This document shows, piece after piece, positions 7,804-15,857 of a stretch of DNA of 23,864 nucleotides. The DNA is from CAG-552 sp964516925 (GTDB lineage Bacteria > Bacillota > Clostridia > Christensenellales > Pumilibacteraceae). The stretch is from the NCBI GenBank assembly GCA_964516925.1, contig CAZEXL010000020.1, forward strand, positions 1 to 23,864, in the 5' to 3' direction. The stretch's first letter is position 1, and each line of letters begins with the position of its first letter. Below the pieces are notes generated by a model. The model did not search any database, had not been told where the DNA came from, and saw only the letters and a list, made by a program, of their open reading frames with translations. The translations under genes were made by a program, and so were the position numbers.

Positions 7804-8676
7804 ATGTATCAACTTTTTACCGATACGGATACCGATATTTTGCCCGAAGAGGCAGAGGCGTTTGGATATAAGCTCATTAGTATGCCGTACGCAATTAAGG
7901 ACGGCGAAACCGTTTGTCCGTACGAAGATTTTAAAACTTTCGACTACAAGGCGTTTTACGACCTGTTGCGCGGCGGAACTATTCCCACTACGTACGGATT
8001 GTCGCCGGTAAAATACATAGAGTATTTCGAGCCTACGCTAAAGGAAGGCAAAGATATTTTGTACGTTCATTTTTCGGCGGCAATGAGCGGTACGTTCGAC
8101 GCCATGAAGCTTGCTTGGCAAGAATTGCAAACCAAATATCCCGAGCGTAAGCTTTATACGGTTGACACCAAAGCGATAACGATACTAAGCAATAACATCG
8201 TAAAAGAAATAGGCGAGATGTCGCTTAGCGGAGCCACGCCCGAACAAATAATTGAATGGGCGCAAAAAGAAGTCGATAAGTTTGCCGTATACTTTTTTGC
8301 CGACGACCTCAAATTTTTTGCAAAAAGCGGCAGAGTAAGCGGACTTACGGCGGTAATGGGCGGTTTGCTGGGGATTCGTCCCATAATCAATATAAATTCC
8401 GACGGAATTATGGATTCCGTATCCAAGGCAAAGGGACGCCGAGGAGCCGTAAACAAAATAATGGAATACGTAATCGCCCTTGCCGACGATATTAAAAGCC
8501 ACAGAGTAATAATCGGGCACAGCGATGCGTACGACCTTGCTAAGGAAATGGAAGAAAAGCTTAAGGAATATTTCGGTGAAGATTTAAATACCGAAATAGT
8601 CGTCGTAAATCCTACGGCAGGAAGCCATTGCGGTCCCAACGCTATCGGCGTGTGCTTCCATGCAAAACACAGATAA
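7804..8676 (+). CDS. DegV family fatty-acid-binding protein (copy 1)
   Basis: A 290-residue DegV/FakB-type protein. Family members bind a single fatty acid, and FakB proteins present it to the kinase FakA for phosphorylation and entry into phospholipid synthesis. Visible motifs are an N-terminal DTDTDIL (variant of DS..DL), T62-T63 at the TSQPS-equivalent site, SGT at 95-97, the AKSGRVSGL segment, GIRPI and a C-terminal H275-CGP. All expected ligand-contact motifs seem present. AAGGAG lies seven bases before the ATG. It follows the kinase by 16 bases, so it belongs to that operon. No fakA is in the window. Its lipid specificity is unknown. Confidence 0.92.
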   Translation: MYQLFTDTDTDILPEEAEAFGYKLISMPYAIKDGETVCPYEDFKTFDYKAFYDLLRGGTIPTTYGLSPVKYIEYFEPTLKEGKDILYVHFSAAMSGTFDAMKLAWQELQTKYPERKLYTVDTKAITILSNNIVKEIGEMSLSGATPEQIIEWAQKEVDKFAVYFFADDLKFFAKSGRVSGLTAVMGGLLGIRPIININSDGIMDSVSKAKGRRGAVNKIMEYVIALADDIKSHRVIIGHSDAYDLAKEMEEKLKEYFGEDLNTEIVVVNPTAGSHCGPNAIGVCFHAKHR

Positions 8677-8688
8677 TCGAGGAAGATT

Positions 8689-9810
8689 ATGGTAGAAATT
8701 AAAGAAGTAAAAACGCACAAAGATCAAAAAGAATTCGTTTCTTTTCCTCTTAGATTGTACAAAAACAATCCGTATTTCGTACCGCCTTTGTACGGCGACG
8801 AGATCGGACTGTTCAAAAAAGAGACGATATACGCCGAGCAGGCGGAGTCGGTTTTTTATCTGGCAAAGCAAAACGGCAAAACGGTAGGCAGAATACAGGG
8901 TATATTGCAGCGGGTAAGCAACGAAAAGTGGGATCAAAGCAGGGTGCGGTTTACTCGTTTTGATTCCGTCGACGATCAGGACGTAGCAAACGAACTGTTT
9001 GCGGCTGTCGAAAAATGGGCAAAGCAAAAGGGAATGACTCAGGTAGTAGGTCCGCTCGGGTACTCCGATCTCGATCGCGAGGGATTGCTTATCGAAGGTT
9101 TCGACCAACTTTCCACGTTCGAAGAACAGTACAATTACGACTACTATCCTAAGCTTATCGAAAATTGCGGTTACGGCAAAGAAATCGATTGGCTTGAATA
9201 TCAGCTTCGTGCGCCCGACGTAATCGACGAACGCATAGATCGCATATCCTCTTTAATGATGAAGAGGTACGGTCTAAGACTGGGCAGAGCAAAAAACGCT
9301 CGTGAATTCGTAAAAAAGTACGGCGAAGAATTTTTCGACGTGTTGGACGAAACGTACGTAGCCATCTATCAGTCCGTTCCGTTTACGCCCAAAATGAAGA
9401 AAAACTTAATAAGCAGCTTCAAGCTTATACTCAACGTAAAGTACGCAACGGTAATACTTGACAAAAACGACAAAATCGTAGGCTTCGGACTTGCGTTCCC
9501 ATCCATCGGCAAAGCGCTTCAGCGTAGCGGCGGAAGATTGACGTTGCCTGCAATATGTAAAGTACTAAAAGCAATTCGTCATCCCAAAGCAATCGACCTT
9601 GCGCTTATCGGCGTTATTCCCGAATATCGCAGTAAGGCAATTGCAACGTCGGTAATAAACGAAATGATAAAAATGCTTACCGAGGGCGGCATAGAATATG
9701 CCGAAACGAACCTTAATCTTGAAGATAATCTTATAATACAAAACCATTGGAAATCGTTTAACAACGTTCAACACAAACGCCGAAGAAGTTACGTAAAAAC
9801 TTTGGACTAA
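8689..9810 (+). CDS. GNAT-superfamily N-acetyltransferase-like protein
   Basis: A 373-residue protein of a type usually annotated as a GNAT-fold or hypothetical protein. The N-terminal part has FVSFPLRLYKNNPYFVPP, a strong hallmark of this long GNAT-like group. The C-terminal half has the strand-helix layout of the acetyl-CoA site around LALIGVIPEYRSKAIATSVINEM. The usual Q/R-x-x-G-x-G/A loop reads R-S-K-A-I-A, so the glycine is lost and cofactor binding may be altered. The terminal HWKSFNNVQHKRRRSYVK is also typical of the group. No substrate is known. GAGGAAG precedes the ATG; the gene is 12 bases after DegV copy 1 and 19 before DegV copy 2. The fold is moderately sure; activity is unproven. 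Confidence 0.7.
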   Translation: MVEIKEVKTHKDQKEFVSFPLRLYKNNPYFVPPLYGDEIGLFKKETIYAEQAESVFYLAKQNGKTVGRIQGILQRVSNEKWDQSRVRFTRFDSVDDQDVANELFAAVEKWAKQKGMTQVVGPLGYSDLDREGLLIEGFDQLSTFEEQYNYDYYPKLIENCGYGKEIDWLEYQLRAPDVIDERIDRISSLMMKRYGLRLGRAKNAREFVKKYGEEFFDVLDETYVAIYQSVPFTPKMKKNLISSFKLILNVKYATVILDKNDKIVGFGLAFPSIGKALQRSGGRLTLPAICKVLKAIRHPKAIDLALIGVIPEYRSKAIATSVINEMIKMLTEGGIEYAETNLNLEDNLIIQNHWKSFNNVQHKRRRSYVKTLD

Positions 9811-9829
9811 ACTAACACAGGAGCAAACA

Positions 9830-10723
9830 ATGAACAAATTCGTTATTATAGGGGATTCTTGCAGCGATCTTAATATGCAGCTGCGGAAGGAAAACGGAAT
9901 AGACGACCTTGCGTCGTTGTATCTTACGTACGACAACCAATCGATTCCCGCAAGTTTGGATTGGGAAAAGATATCCGCAAAAGATTATTACGACATTATG
10001 CGCAACGGCACGCGCGTGCTTAGTTCGCAAGCGACGGCTGTGGACTACGAAGAACTTTTCGAGAAGTATCTAAAAGACGGGTACGACATTGTGTCCATAT
10101 CGTGTTCGTCCGCATTGTCCGCAACCGTAAAGTCCAGCTACGTTGCTCGCGACAATCTTAAGGAAAAATATCCGCAAGCCAAGATTTTTTGTATCGACGC
10201 TCTAGTAAGCGCAGGCGGACAAGGTATGCTCTGTATTTTGGCAAGCAGATTGCGTTCTCAAGGCAAGTCCGCCGAAGAAACGGCTCAGCTAATCGAGGAA
10301 TACAAAATGTTCATGCAACAAGCGGGAACGGTCGACGACCTTAATTTTCTTAAAAGGTCGGGCAGAATATCCGCTTCGTCTGCGCTTTTCGGTTCGTTGC
10401 TTGGTATAAAGCCGATAGTTATCTCAAACGATCACGGCGAAAACGTAGCGATTAAAAAAGTTAAGGGTAGGCAAAAATCGTTGCGCGAACTCGTAGATTA
10501 TACGATTGCAAACTATACCGGCAAAATAATGGACGAGATATATATTTCGCACGGCGATTGTTTGCAAGATGCGGAATTTTGCAAAGAACTTATTTTGGAA
10601 AAGATGCCATCCGCAAAGATAAATATCGTTTATCTTAACCCCGTAGTAGGCGCTTCGTGCGGTCCCAATATGCTTGCCGTATACTTTATGGGAACGCCCA
10701 AGCCGAATACTCAAAACGTTTAA
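9830..10723 (+). CDS. DegV family fatty-acid-binding protein (copy 2, divergent)
   Basis: A 297-residue second DegV protein, clearly diverged from copy 1. It has the DSCSDL start (9-14), SSQAT at 65-69, the LKRSGRISASSAL region and GIKPIV. Two motifs differ from copy 1: SGT is SAT (97-99), and the residue before CGP is Ser276, not His. If that His contacts the lipid carboxylate, as in characterised FakB proteins, ligand choice or affinity would differ. The start has CAGGAG upstream. The split into two DegV genes around a GNAT-like gene suggests two binders for different fatty acids, which is an inference. Confidence 0.9.
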   Translation: MNKFVIIGDSCSDLNMQLRKENGIDDLASLYLTYDNQSIPASLDWEKISAKDYYDIMRNGTRVLSSQATAVDYEELFEKYLKDGYDIVSISCSSALSATVKSSYVARDNLKEKYPQAKIFCIDALVSAGGQGMLCILASRLRSQGKSAEETAQLIEEYKMFMQQAGTVDDLNFLKRSGRISASSALFGSLLGIKPIVISNDHGENVAIKKVKGRQKSLRELVDYTIANYTGKIMDEIYISHGDCLQDAEFCKELILEKMPSAKINIVYLNPVVGASCGPNMLAVYFMGTPKPNTQNV

Positions 10724-10727
10724 AAAT

Positions 10728-11660
10728 ATGGCGTGGTATATTGTTTTAGGCATTGCTACGGCGGCGATAATCGTCGCCGTAATTTTAATTTCGTACTGTT
10801 GCTATGTGCGCGTATTTTTCGTAGCCAAAAAATCCAGCGGCGAGGATATCTATTTCCCTAAGGGCGAGGCGTACAAGCTTTACGAGGAACAAATACGACG
10901 TTGGATAGAAATCGTGCGCGAAACTCCGTGCAGAGTGCTAAAAACGACGTCGTTCGACGGACTTGTATTGCAAGCAAAGTACTACGAATACGAAAAGAAT
11001 GCGCCTATCGAAATCTTATTCCACGGCTACAAGAGTAACGCAGAGCGAGATTTAAGCGGAGCGCTGGAACGATGTTTTGCGCTAGGACACAGCGCGGTGC
11101 TCGTCGATCAACGCGCTAGCGGCTCTTCTCAAGGCAAGGCGGTTACGTTTGGCATAAAAGAGCGATTGGATTGTCTTAGCTGGATCGATTTTTGTTTAAA
11201 AGAATTCAAGGACGAAACGTTTATTTTGGGCGGAGTTTCCATGGGCGCCTCTACCGTTATGTCGGTTGCGGACCAAAAACTTCCTTCTAGGGTTAAGTAT
11301 ATCATTGCCGATTGCGGATTTACGTCGCCAAAAGAAATTATCAAAAAAGTTATTGCGGACAAAAAGCTCCCCGTTTTTGCGGTGTATCCTTTTATTGCAA
11401 TAGGAGCGAAGCTTTTCGTCGGTATCGGCTTGGACTCGTTTACAGCAAAACGATCGCTAAAAAACGCTACCGTACCGGTTATTTTCTTTCACGGCGAAGC
11501 GGACGACTTCGTTCCGTGCGACATGAGCAAAACTCTTTACGACGTTTGCTCAAGCAAGAAGCGGCTCGTGCTCGTAAAGGGCGCGGGGCACGGGCTTGCG
11601 TATCCGGTCGATAAAAACAAGTATCTGTCGGCACTTAAGGAATTTGAAAGTTCTTTATAA
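10728..11660 (+). CDS. Membrane-anchored alpha/beta hydrolase
   Basis: A 310-residue serine hydrolase with an N-terminal membrane helix (3-27) and an alpha/beta fold. Ser171 lies in the nucleophile elbow GGVSMGAS, Asp259 in HGEADDFVP and His288 in GAGHGLAY, completing the triad. The oxyanion region is LFHGYKSNAERD (97-108). The family includes esterases and peptidases of the YqkD or BAAT type; the substrate is unknown. The ATG at 10728 was chosen because the alternative TTG at 10674 lies inside DegV copy 2 and would add residues not typical of the family. No clear ribosome binding site is seen, so coupling to the gene four bases upstream is likely. It ends the operon. Confidence 0.85.
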   Translation: MAWYIVLGIATAAIIVAVILISYCCYVRVFFVAKKSSGEDIYFPKGEAYKLYEEQIRRWIEIVRETPCRVLKTTSFDGLVLQAKYYEYEKNAPIEILFHGYKSNAERDLSGALERCFALGHSAVLVDQRASGSSQGKAVTFGIKERLDCLSWIDFCLKEFKDETFILGGVSMGASTVMSVADQKLPSRVKYIIADCGFTSPKEIIKKVIADKKLPVFAVYPFIAIGAKLFVGIGLDSFTAKRSLKNATVPVIFFHGEADDFVPCDMSKTLYDVCSSKKRLVLVKGAGHGLAYPVDKNKYLSALKEFESSL

Positions 11661-11675
11661 AAACATATTTTGCGT

Positions 11676-11710
11676 ATAAAAAACGCCTAAGCATTACGCT
11701 TAAGCGTTTT
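11676..11710 (-). terminator. Terminator of the tRNA-Arg gene, probably bidirectional
   Basis: The 13-bp arms 11680-11692 and 11698-11710 surround a 5-base loop. The one non-Watson-Crick pair is a G-U only on the minus strand, where TTTTTTAT follows. That points to termination of the tRNA transcript. On the plus strand it lies 19 bases after the hydrolase gene and may also stop that operon, though with a C-A mismatch and a shorter T-run. Confidence 0.75.
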
Positions 11711-11786
11711 GGCGCGCCTTAAGGAGTTCGAATCCCTAACCTTTGGTTCCGTAGACCAACGCTCTATCCAGTTGAGCTAAAGGCGC
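11710..11786 (-). tRNA. tRNA-Arg (anticodon ACG), CCA encoded
   Basis: The minus strand folds as a 77-base tRNA: acceptor GCGCCTT / AAGGCGC with G73 and encoded CCA, D arm GCTC/GAGC, anticodon stem TTGGT/ACCAA with loop CTACGGA (anticodon ACG), variable loop AGGTT and T arm AGGGA / TCCTT with loop TTCGAAC. A34 would be converted to inosine by TadA to read CGT, CGC and CGA codons. Confidence 0.97.
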
Positions 11787-11804
11787 ACATCGATTAGCTT
11801 ACTT

Positions 11805-11833
11805 ATTATAGTAGAATAAAAACTAAAAGTCAA
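11805..11833 (-). promoter_or_regulatory. Promoter of tRNA-Arg
   Basis: On the minus strand, TTGACT (11828-11833), a 17-base spacer and TATAAT (11805-11810) end 18 bases before the tRNA 5' end. Confidence 0.85.
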
Positions 11834-11874
11834 ACATTTTAGCGGCTAAATTGTAAAAAATATTGTCAAATCAC

Positions 11875-11903
11875 TTGAAAAAAAATATGTATAGTGGTAT
11901 ACT
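11875..11903 (+). promoter_or_regulatory. Promoter of the dehydrogenase-like / MMPL operon
   Basis: TTGAAA (11875-11880), 17 bases and TATACT (11898-11903) lie 40 bases before the next start codon. This promoter is divergent from that of the tRNA. Confidence 0.8.
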
Positions 11904-11943
11904 AATCGTGTAAAATCGCAGTATATGTTTTTGGAGAGTAATT

Positions 11944-12960
11944 ATGAAAGCGTGGAGATTAAATGGCCCCAATTCAATAGCGTTGACGGATATGGACAGT
12001 CAAACCGTAGGCGAGGGATGCGTCAAAGTTAAGCTAAGGTACAGCGCGGTAAGTGCGTCCGACCTGCTTCTTTACGACGGCAAAGTTCCTCTCGTTCGTC
12101 CCGTCATTTTGGGACGTCAGGGCGTAGGCATGGTAACCGAAGTGGGTGAAGGCGTAAAAACGGTCGTTCGCGGCGATATAGTTGCCATTCGTCCGTTCAG
12201 CGCGTGCGGCGGTTGCGCCATGTGCAAAAAGAACAGACCGTCCGATTGCGACAACAAACTTTCGCGCGGCTACAGCGAGGACGGCTTTTTGTGCGATTTC
12301 GTTGTGGTAAAGGCTGAGGACGTATACAAACTTCCCGAACGCATCGATCAAAAGCGAGCCGTTCTTTTGGAACATATCGACATTGCCATTTCGGCAATTA
12401 ACGAGCTTAAGCTAGAACGCGGAGAACATATCGTTATAAACGGAGCGTCGTATCTCGGGCTAATAATCGCTCAACTTGCACTTAACAGTCAGGCAGTCCC
12501 CATCATAGTCGACGTAGACAAAGAACGTCTTGCCGTAGCTCAAAAATACGTATATTACGCTTTCGACTATTCTCAGGTAGACGTACGCAAAAAGGTACTT
12601 ACTCTAACTGGCGGCAGAATGAGCGAAACTATGATTCACTTACATTCCAGTCCTATGCCCATAAATCAGGCACTTGCGCTCGTCGGCAAAAGCGGCAGAG
12701 TCGTCATAGCCGGATGGGAACATACCGCTAATCTAAGCGGTATCGACGGCGCCGATATACTAAGCAAACAACTTTCGGTAATGGGCGTAAACGGAAGCAA
12801 CAACAACTTTTCGGCGGCAATAAATATGCTTGTAAATCACACCGTGCAAGTCGACTTCGATATGTTGCCCGACGTAAGTTTTTCAGAAGTAGACAAAATT
12901 CTCGCCGGCGTAACACGAGCGGAAAACAGATATCTTTACAACAGAGTAGTAATGGAATAG
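11944..12960 (+). CDS. Zinc-type alcohol dehydrogenase-like (MDR) protein with degenerate catalytic zinc site
   Basis: A 338-residue member of the medium-chain dehydrogenase/reductase superfamily. The structural-zinc lobe is intact, with Cys88, Cys91, Cys94 and Cys102 in the CGGCAMC...C pattern. The catalytic zinc ligands are not: the Cys of the usual GICGSD is Ser37 (AVSASD), and the His-Glu of GHE is Arg58-Gln59 (GRQG). A Glu143 remains in the LLEH segment that corresponds to the LVEP of active enzymes. The cofactor fold is kept in altered form, GASYLG (167-172) in place of GAGPIG, followed by VDVDKER. It may still bind a nucleotide but is unlikely to be a zinc alcohol dehydrogenase. GGAGAG precedes the ATG. 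The gene ends one base before the MMPL gene. Confidence 0.85.
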   Translation: MKAWRLNGPNSIALTDMDSQTVGEGCVKVKLRYSAVSASDLLLYDGKVPLVRPVILGRQGVGMVTEVGEGVKTVVRGDIVAIRPFSACGGCAMCKKNRPSDCDNKLSRGYSEDGFLCDFVVVKAEDVYKLPERIDQKRAVLLEHIDIAISAINELKLERGEHIVINGASYLGLIIAQLALNSQAVPIIVDVDKERLAVAQKYVYYAFDYSQVDVRKKVLTLTGGRMSETMIHLHSSPMPINQALALVGKSGRVVIAGWEHTANLSGIDGADILSKQLSVMGVNGSNNNFSAAINMLVNHTVQVDFDMLPDVSFSEVDKILAGVTRAENRYLYNRVVME

Positions 12961-12961
12961 T

Positions 12962-15787
12962 ATGGAAAAAGTCGTGAGATTTATAGTAAAATATCACGTC
13001 TTTTTCGCTGCGTTATTTATTGCGCTTGCAATCGCAGGCGCATTTTTAAGTGGTTCTGTAAAACAAAATTACGATCTTACTAAATATCTTCCCGAGGGAA
13101 CGGATACTACGCAAGGACTAAAGGTTATGAAAGACGAGTTCGGGCTTAGCAACAACGTTCTCGTTATGGTCGACGTTCCGCAAAGCGAAATAGAACAAAC
13201 GCGCGCAAAATTAGCCGAGGTCGAGGGCGTTCAGCTCGTAACGTTAAACGATTACGACGGAGTAAGCGCGCTTTTTTTGGTAACGCTTCGCGGCGACGAA
13301 TATTCCGATACTGCAAAAAACGCTTTGCGCGGCATCGAAAATCAGCTAAGCGACAAAAATTATTCCGTAAGCGGCGGAGTGTCGTCAAGCGTTGTGCTCG
13401 AAAACGCATTGGCAACCGAAATACCTATAATTATGATTATAGCCGTTGTCGTCGTACTTATCGTACTTACGATCACGTCACATTCTTGGATAGAACCTCT
13501 TGTGCTTGTCATATCGTTGTTTTGCGGCGTGTTTATAAACATGGGCAGCAATATAATATTCGGTGAAATCAGCTATATAACGTTTGCCGTTGCGGCAATA
13601 CTTCAGCTAGCGTTATCGCTCGACTATTCGATAATTCTTTTGCACGCTTACAGTGACTTTAAGTCGCAAGGCGAAAGCAAAAAAGAAGCGCTCGTAAAGG
13701 CGCTTATGCAAAGCTTGCGGCCTATATCGGGTAGCGGTCTTACGACGATAGCGGGATTGGTCGCGCTTTTCTTTATGAGTTTCAAAATAGGTTTCGATAT
13801 TGGCATAGTGCTTGCAAAGGGAATTTTTATAAGCTTGCTGTGCGTGTTTTGCTTTATGCCGTCGTTGATATTGCTCTTCAGCCGTTTGTTCGATAAAACC
13901 GCACACAAACCTTTGCCGCTTGGCGGAGACGCAATAGCCAAGTTTTCTTTAAAGGCGAAAAACATTCTTCCGCTGGTTATGGTTGCGGTAATAATATGCG
14001 CTTTCGTGCTGCAAAACGGCAACGAGTATTCGTTCGGCGGCTGGGATAAAACCGACGCAAGCGAAGAAATCGCGGCTCGTTTCGGCAACGTAAACCAAGC
14101 CGTGCTTATTATAGACGATCGGCACGCTCAAAACAAAACGGCGCAATCCGAATTTGCAAAAGCGGTTGCCCTTATAAAATGCGAGGACGACACGGACGCA
14201 ATAAAAAGCGTTACAAGTTGGGGCACGTTGGAGCTCACTCAAAACGATTTAACCGGTGCGTTCGGCGGAAGCGAAGACGAAATAAAGCCGTATCTTAATG
14301 CGTTTATCGGCGAAGAACCTACGCTCGGTAAGATAAACGAGCTTTGGCAGAACGCAAACCGAAATATTTACAACGTACGACTTACGCAAGAATTTATAGC
14401 CGCGCTTCTGGGCGAAGAAGAACAAAGTCGAATGGTTACGCTCGTATACGGAATGCTTAAGGAGGACGGCAACGTAACTATAGGCAGTGCTCTTGCAAAA
14501 GTCGAAGCGCTAAAAAACAATCCGCTAGTAGGCGACGCGATATCGCAAAAAATTCCGCAGTATGCGTTGGACGTCGTTCAATTTCTAAACGAAAACCGTA
14601 GTTTAGTAACGCAGGCTGTCGACGGTATTCTTACGCCCTTGCTTTCGGATGCGTTGGAAACTTACGGCGATGTAAGCGTATATCAAATCGAATTTGACGA
14701 CGACGACACGTTAAGCGACGTTTGCAAAATTCTGTTTTCTGCCGAAACGTTTAAAGTAGGCGAATTTTACGACATGTGGCTTTCGTCAGGCGAAAATCTT
14801 ATGGACTTCGTTATCACCGAAAAAATGGTTTCGTCCATGATAGGTATACCTTTGCCGGACGAAATAATAAAAATATTTCTTTCGGTAATATCGCAAGACG
14901 GCGAAGTTACGGTGGAAGACTTTTTAAAATTTATTTACGAAAATAAAGAACGAGCCGTAATAAAAGAAGTTTTGGGCGAACCTGCAATATCTTTGTGCAC
15001 GCTTGCGTATCTTGCTCGAGATATTTACGTTCCTGCGGTAAACGACTACGTGTCGTCGCTGCTTGCGTCGCTAAAAGCCAACTTCGTAGGCAAAGAACAC
15101 GGCAGAATAGTTCTAATAATGAATTTGCCCAAAGACGGTCAAGCAACTTATTCTGCGCTTAATACGATAAAAGCTTATGCAAACAAATATTTCGGCGAAG
15201 ACAACTATCTTGCAGGCGAGAGTATGACGCTTAAGGACGTTTCCGATACGTTCAAAAGCGATATCGTCCTAATCAACGTTTTAACCGCAGTTTCGATTTT
15301 CGTAATAATCGCGCTGTTGTTTCGTTCGTTGCTTTTGCCGCTAGTCCTCGTGCTAGTGATTCAAGGCGCTATATGGATAACTATGGCAACGCAGGCGTTG
15401 TTTTCATTGCCGATATTCTTTATGTCGTATGTTATCTGTCTTTGTATACAAATGGGAGCAACCATCGATTACGGCATACTCGTGGCAAGCAACTATCGTC
15501 GCGTTCGCGAAACAATGAACAAAACGGATGCGGTTATTTATGCCGTGCGTTCGGCAATGCCCACCGTTGTTACATCGGGTACGATTATGGTGGCGGCAGG
15601 GTTTATAATCGGATTCGTTTCGACGGTAATGCCCATTTATTCAATAGGCAGACTTTTAGGGTTAGGAACGATAATTTCAATAACGCTTATACTAACGTTG
15701 CTTCCCGCCTTATTGCATATTTTCGATAAGCCCATATCCGCTACGACGTGGGACGGCGTAACTCCGCTAAACGAAAAAGAAAGTTAA
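12962..15787 (+). CDS. MMPL/RND-family membrane transporter
   Basis: A 941-residue exporter with two similar halves. Each has one helix, a large external domain and a cluster of five helices. In the first half these are at about 11-30 and 153-307, in the second at about 335-350 and 756-925. Each half keeps the Asp-Tyr pair used for proton relay in MmpL proteins: Asp221-Tyr222 (LSLDYSIILLH) and Asp836-Tyr837 (TIDYGILV). The family moves lipids, peptides or other hydrophobic molecules out of the membrane using the proton gradient. The external domain of the second half (about 351-755) is unusually long and acidic. No ribosome binding site is obvious one base after the MDR stop, so translation is probably coupled. 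The substrate is unknown. Confidence 0.92.
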   Translation: MEKVVRFIVKYHVFFAALFIALAIAGAFLSGSVKQNYDLTKYLPEGTDTTQGLKVMKDEFGLSNNVLVMVDVPQSEIEQTRAKLAEVEGVQLVTLNDYDGVSALFLVTLRGDEYSDTAKNALRGIENQLSDKNYSVSGGVSSSVVLENALATEIPIIMIIAVVVVLIVLTITSHSWIEPLVLVISLFCGVFINMGSNIIFGEISYITFAVAAILQLALSLDYSIILLHAYSDFKSQGESKKEALVKALMQSLRPISGSGLTTIAGLVALFFMSFKIGFDIGIVLAKGIFISLLCVFCFMPSLILLFSRLFDKTAHKPLPLGGDAIAKFSLKAKNILPLVMVAVIICAFVLQNGNEYSFGGWDKTDASEEIAARFGNVNQAVLIIDDRHAQNKTAQSEFAKAVALIKCEDDTDAIKSVTSWGTLELTQNDLTGAFGGSEDEIKPYLNAFIGEEPTLGKINELWQNANRNIYNVRLTQEFIAALLGEEEQSRMVTLVYGMLKEDGNVTIGSALAKVEALKNNPLVGDAISQKIPQYALDVVQFLNENRSLVTQAVDGILTPLLSDALETYGDVSVYQIEFDDDDTLSDVCKILFSAETFKVGEFYDMWLSSGENLMDFVITEKMVSSMIGIPLPDEIIKIFLSVISQDGEVTVEDFLKFIYENKERAVIKEVLGEPAISLCTLAYLARDIYVPAVNDYVSSLLASLKANFVGKEHGRIVLIMNLPKDGQATYSALNTIKAYANKYFGEDNYLAGESMTLKDVSDTFKSDIVLINVLTAVSIFVIIALLFRSLLLPLVLVLVIQGAIWITMATQALFSLPIFFMSYVICLCIQMGATIDYGILVASNYRRVRETMNKTDAVIYAVRSAMPTVVTSGTIMVAAGFIIGFVSTVMPIYSIGRLLGLGTIISITLILTLLPALLHIFDKPISATTWDGVTPLNEKES

Positions 15788-15857
15788 CTTTTATAAAACG
15801 ATAATTTGCTTTAAACGAGCAGGTCTTTTTTATCCGAAACTAACATATATATTCGGT

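Noticed and set aside
8154..8720. A 188-codon minus-strand open frame
   Set aside because: Antisense to DegV copy 1, whose motifs are unmistakable.
10674..10727. TTG as an upstream start of the alpha/beta hydrolase
   Set aside because: It overlaps DegV copy 2 by 50 bases and no ribosome binding site supports it; ATG 10728 gives a natural membrane anchor.
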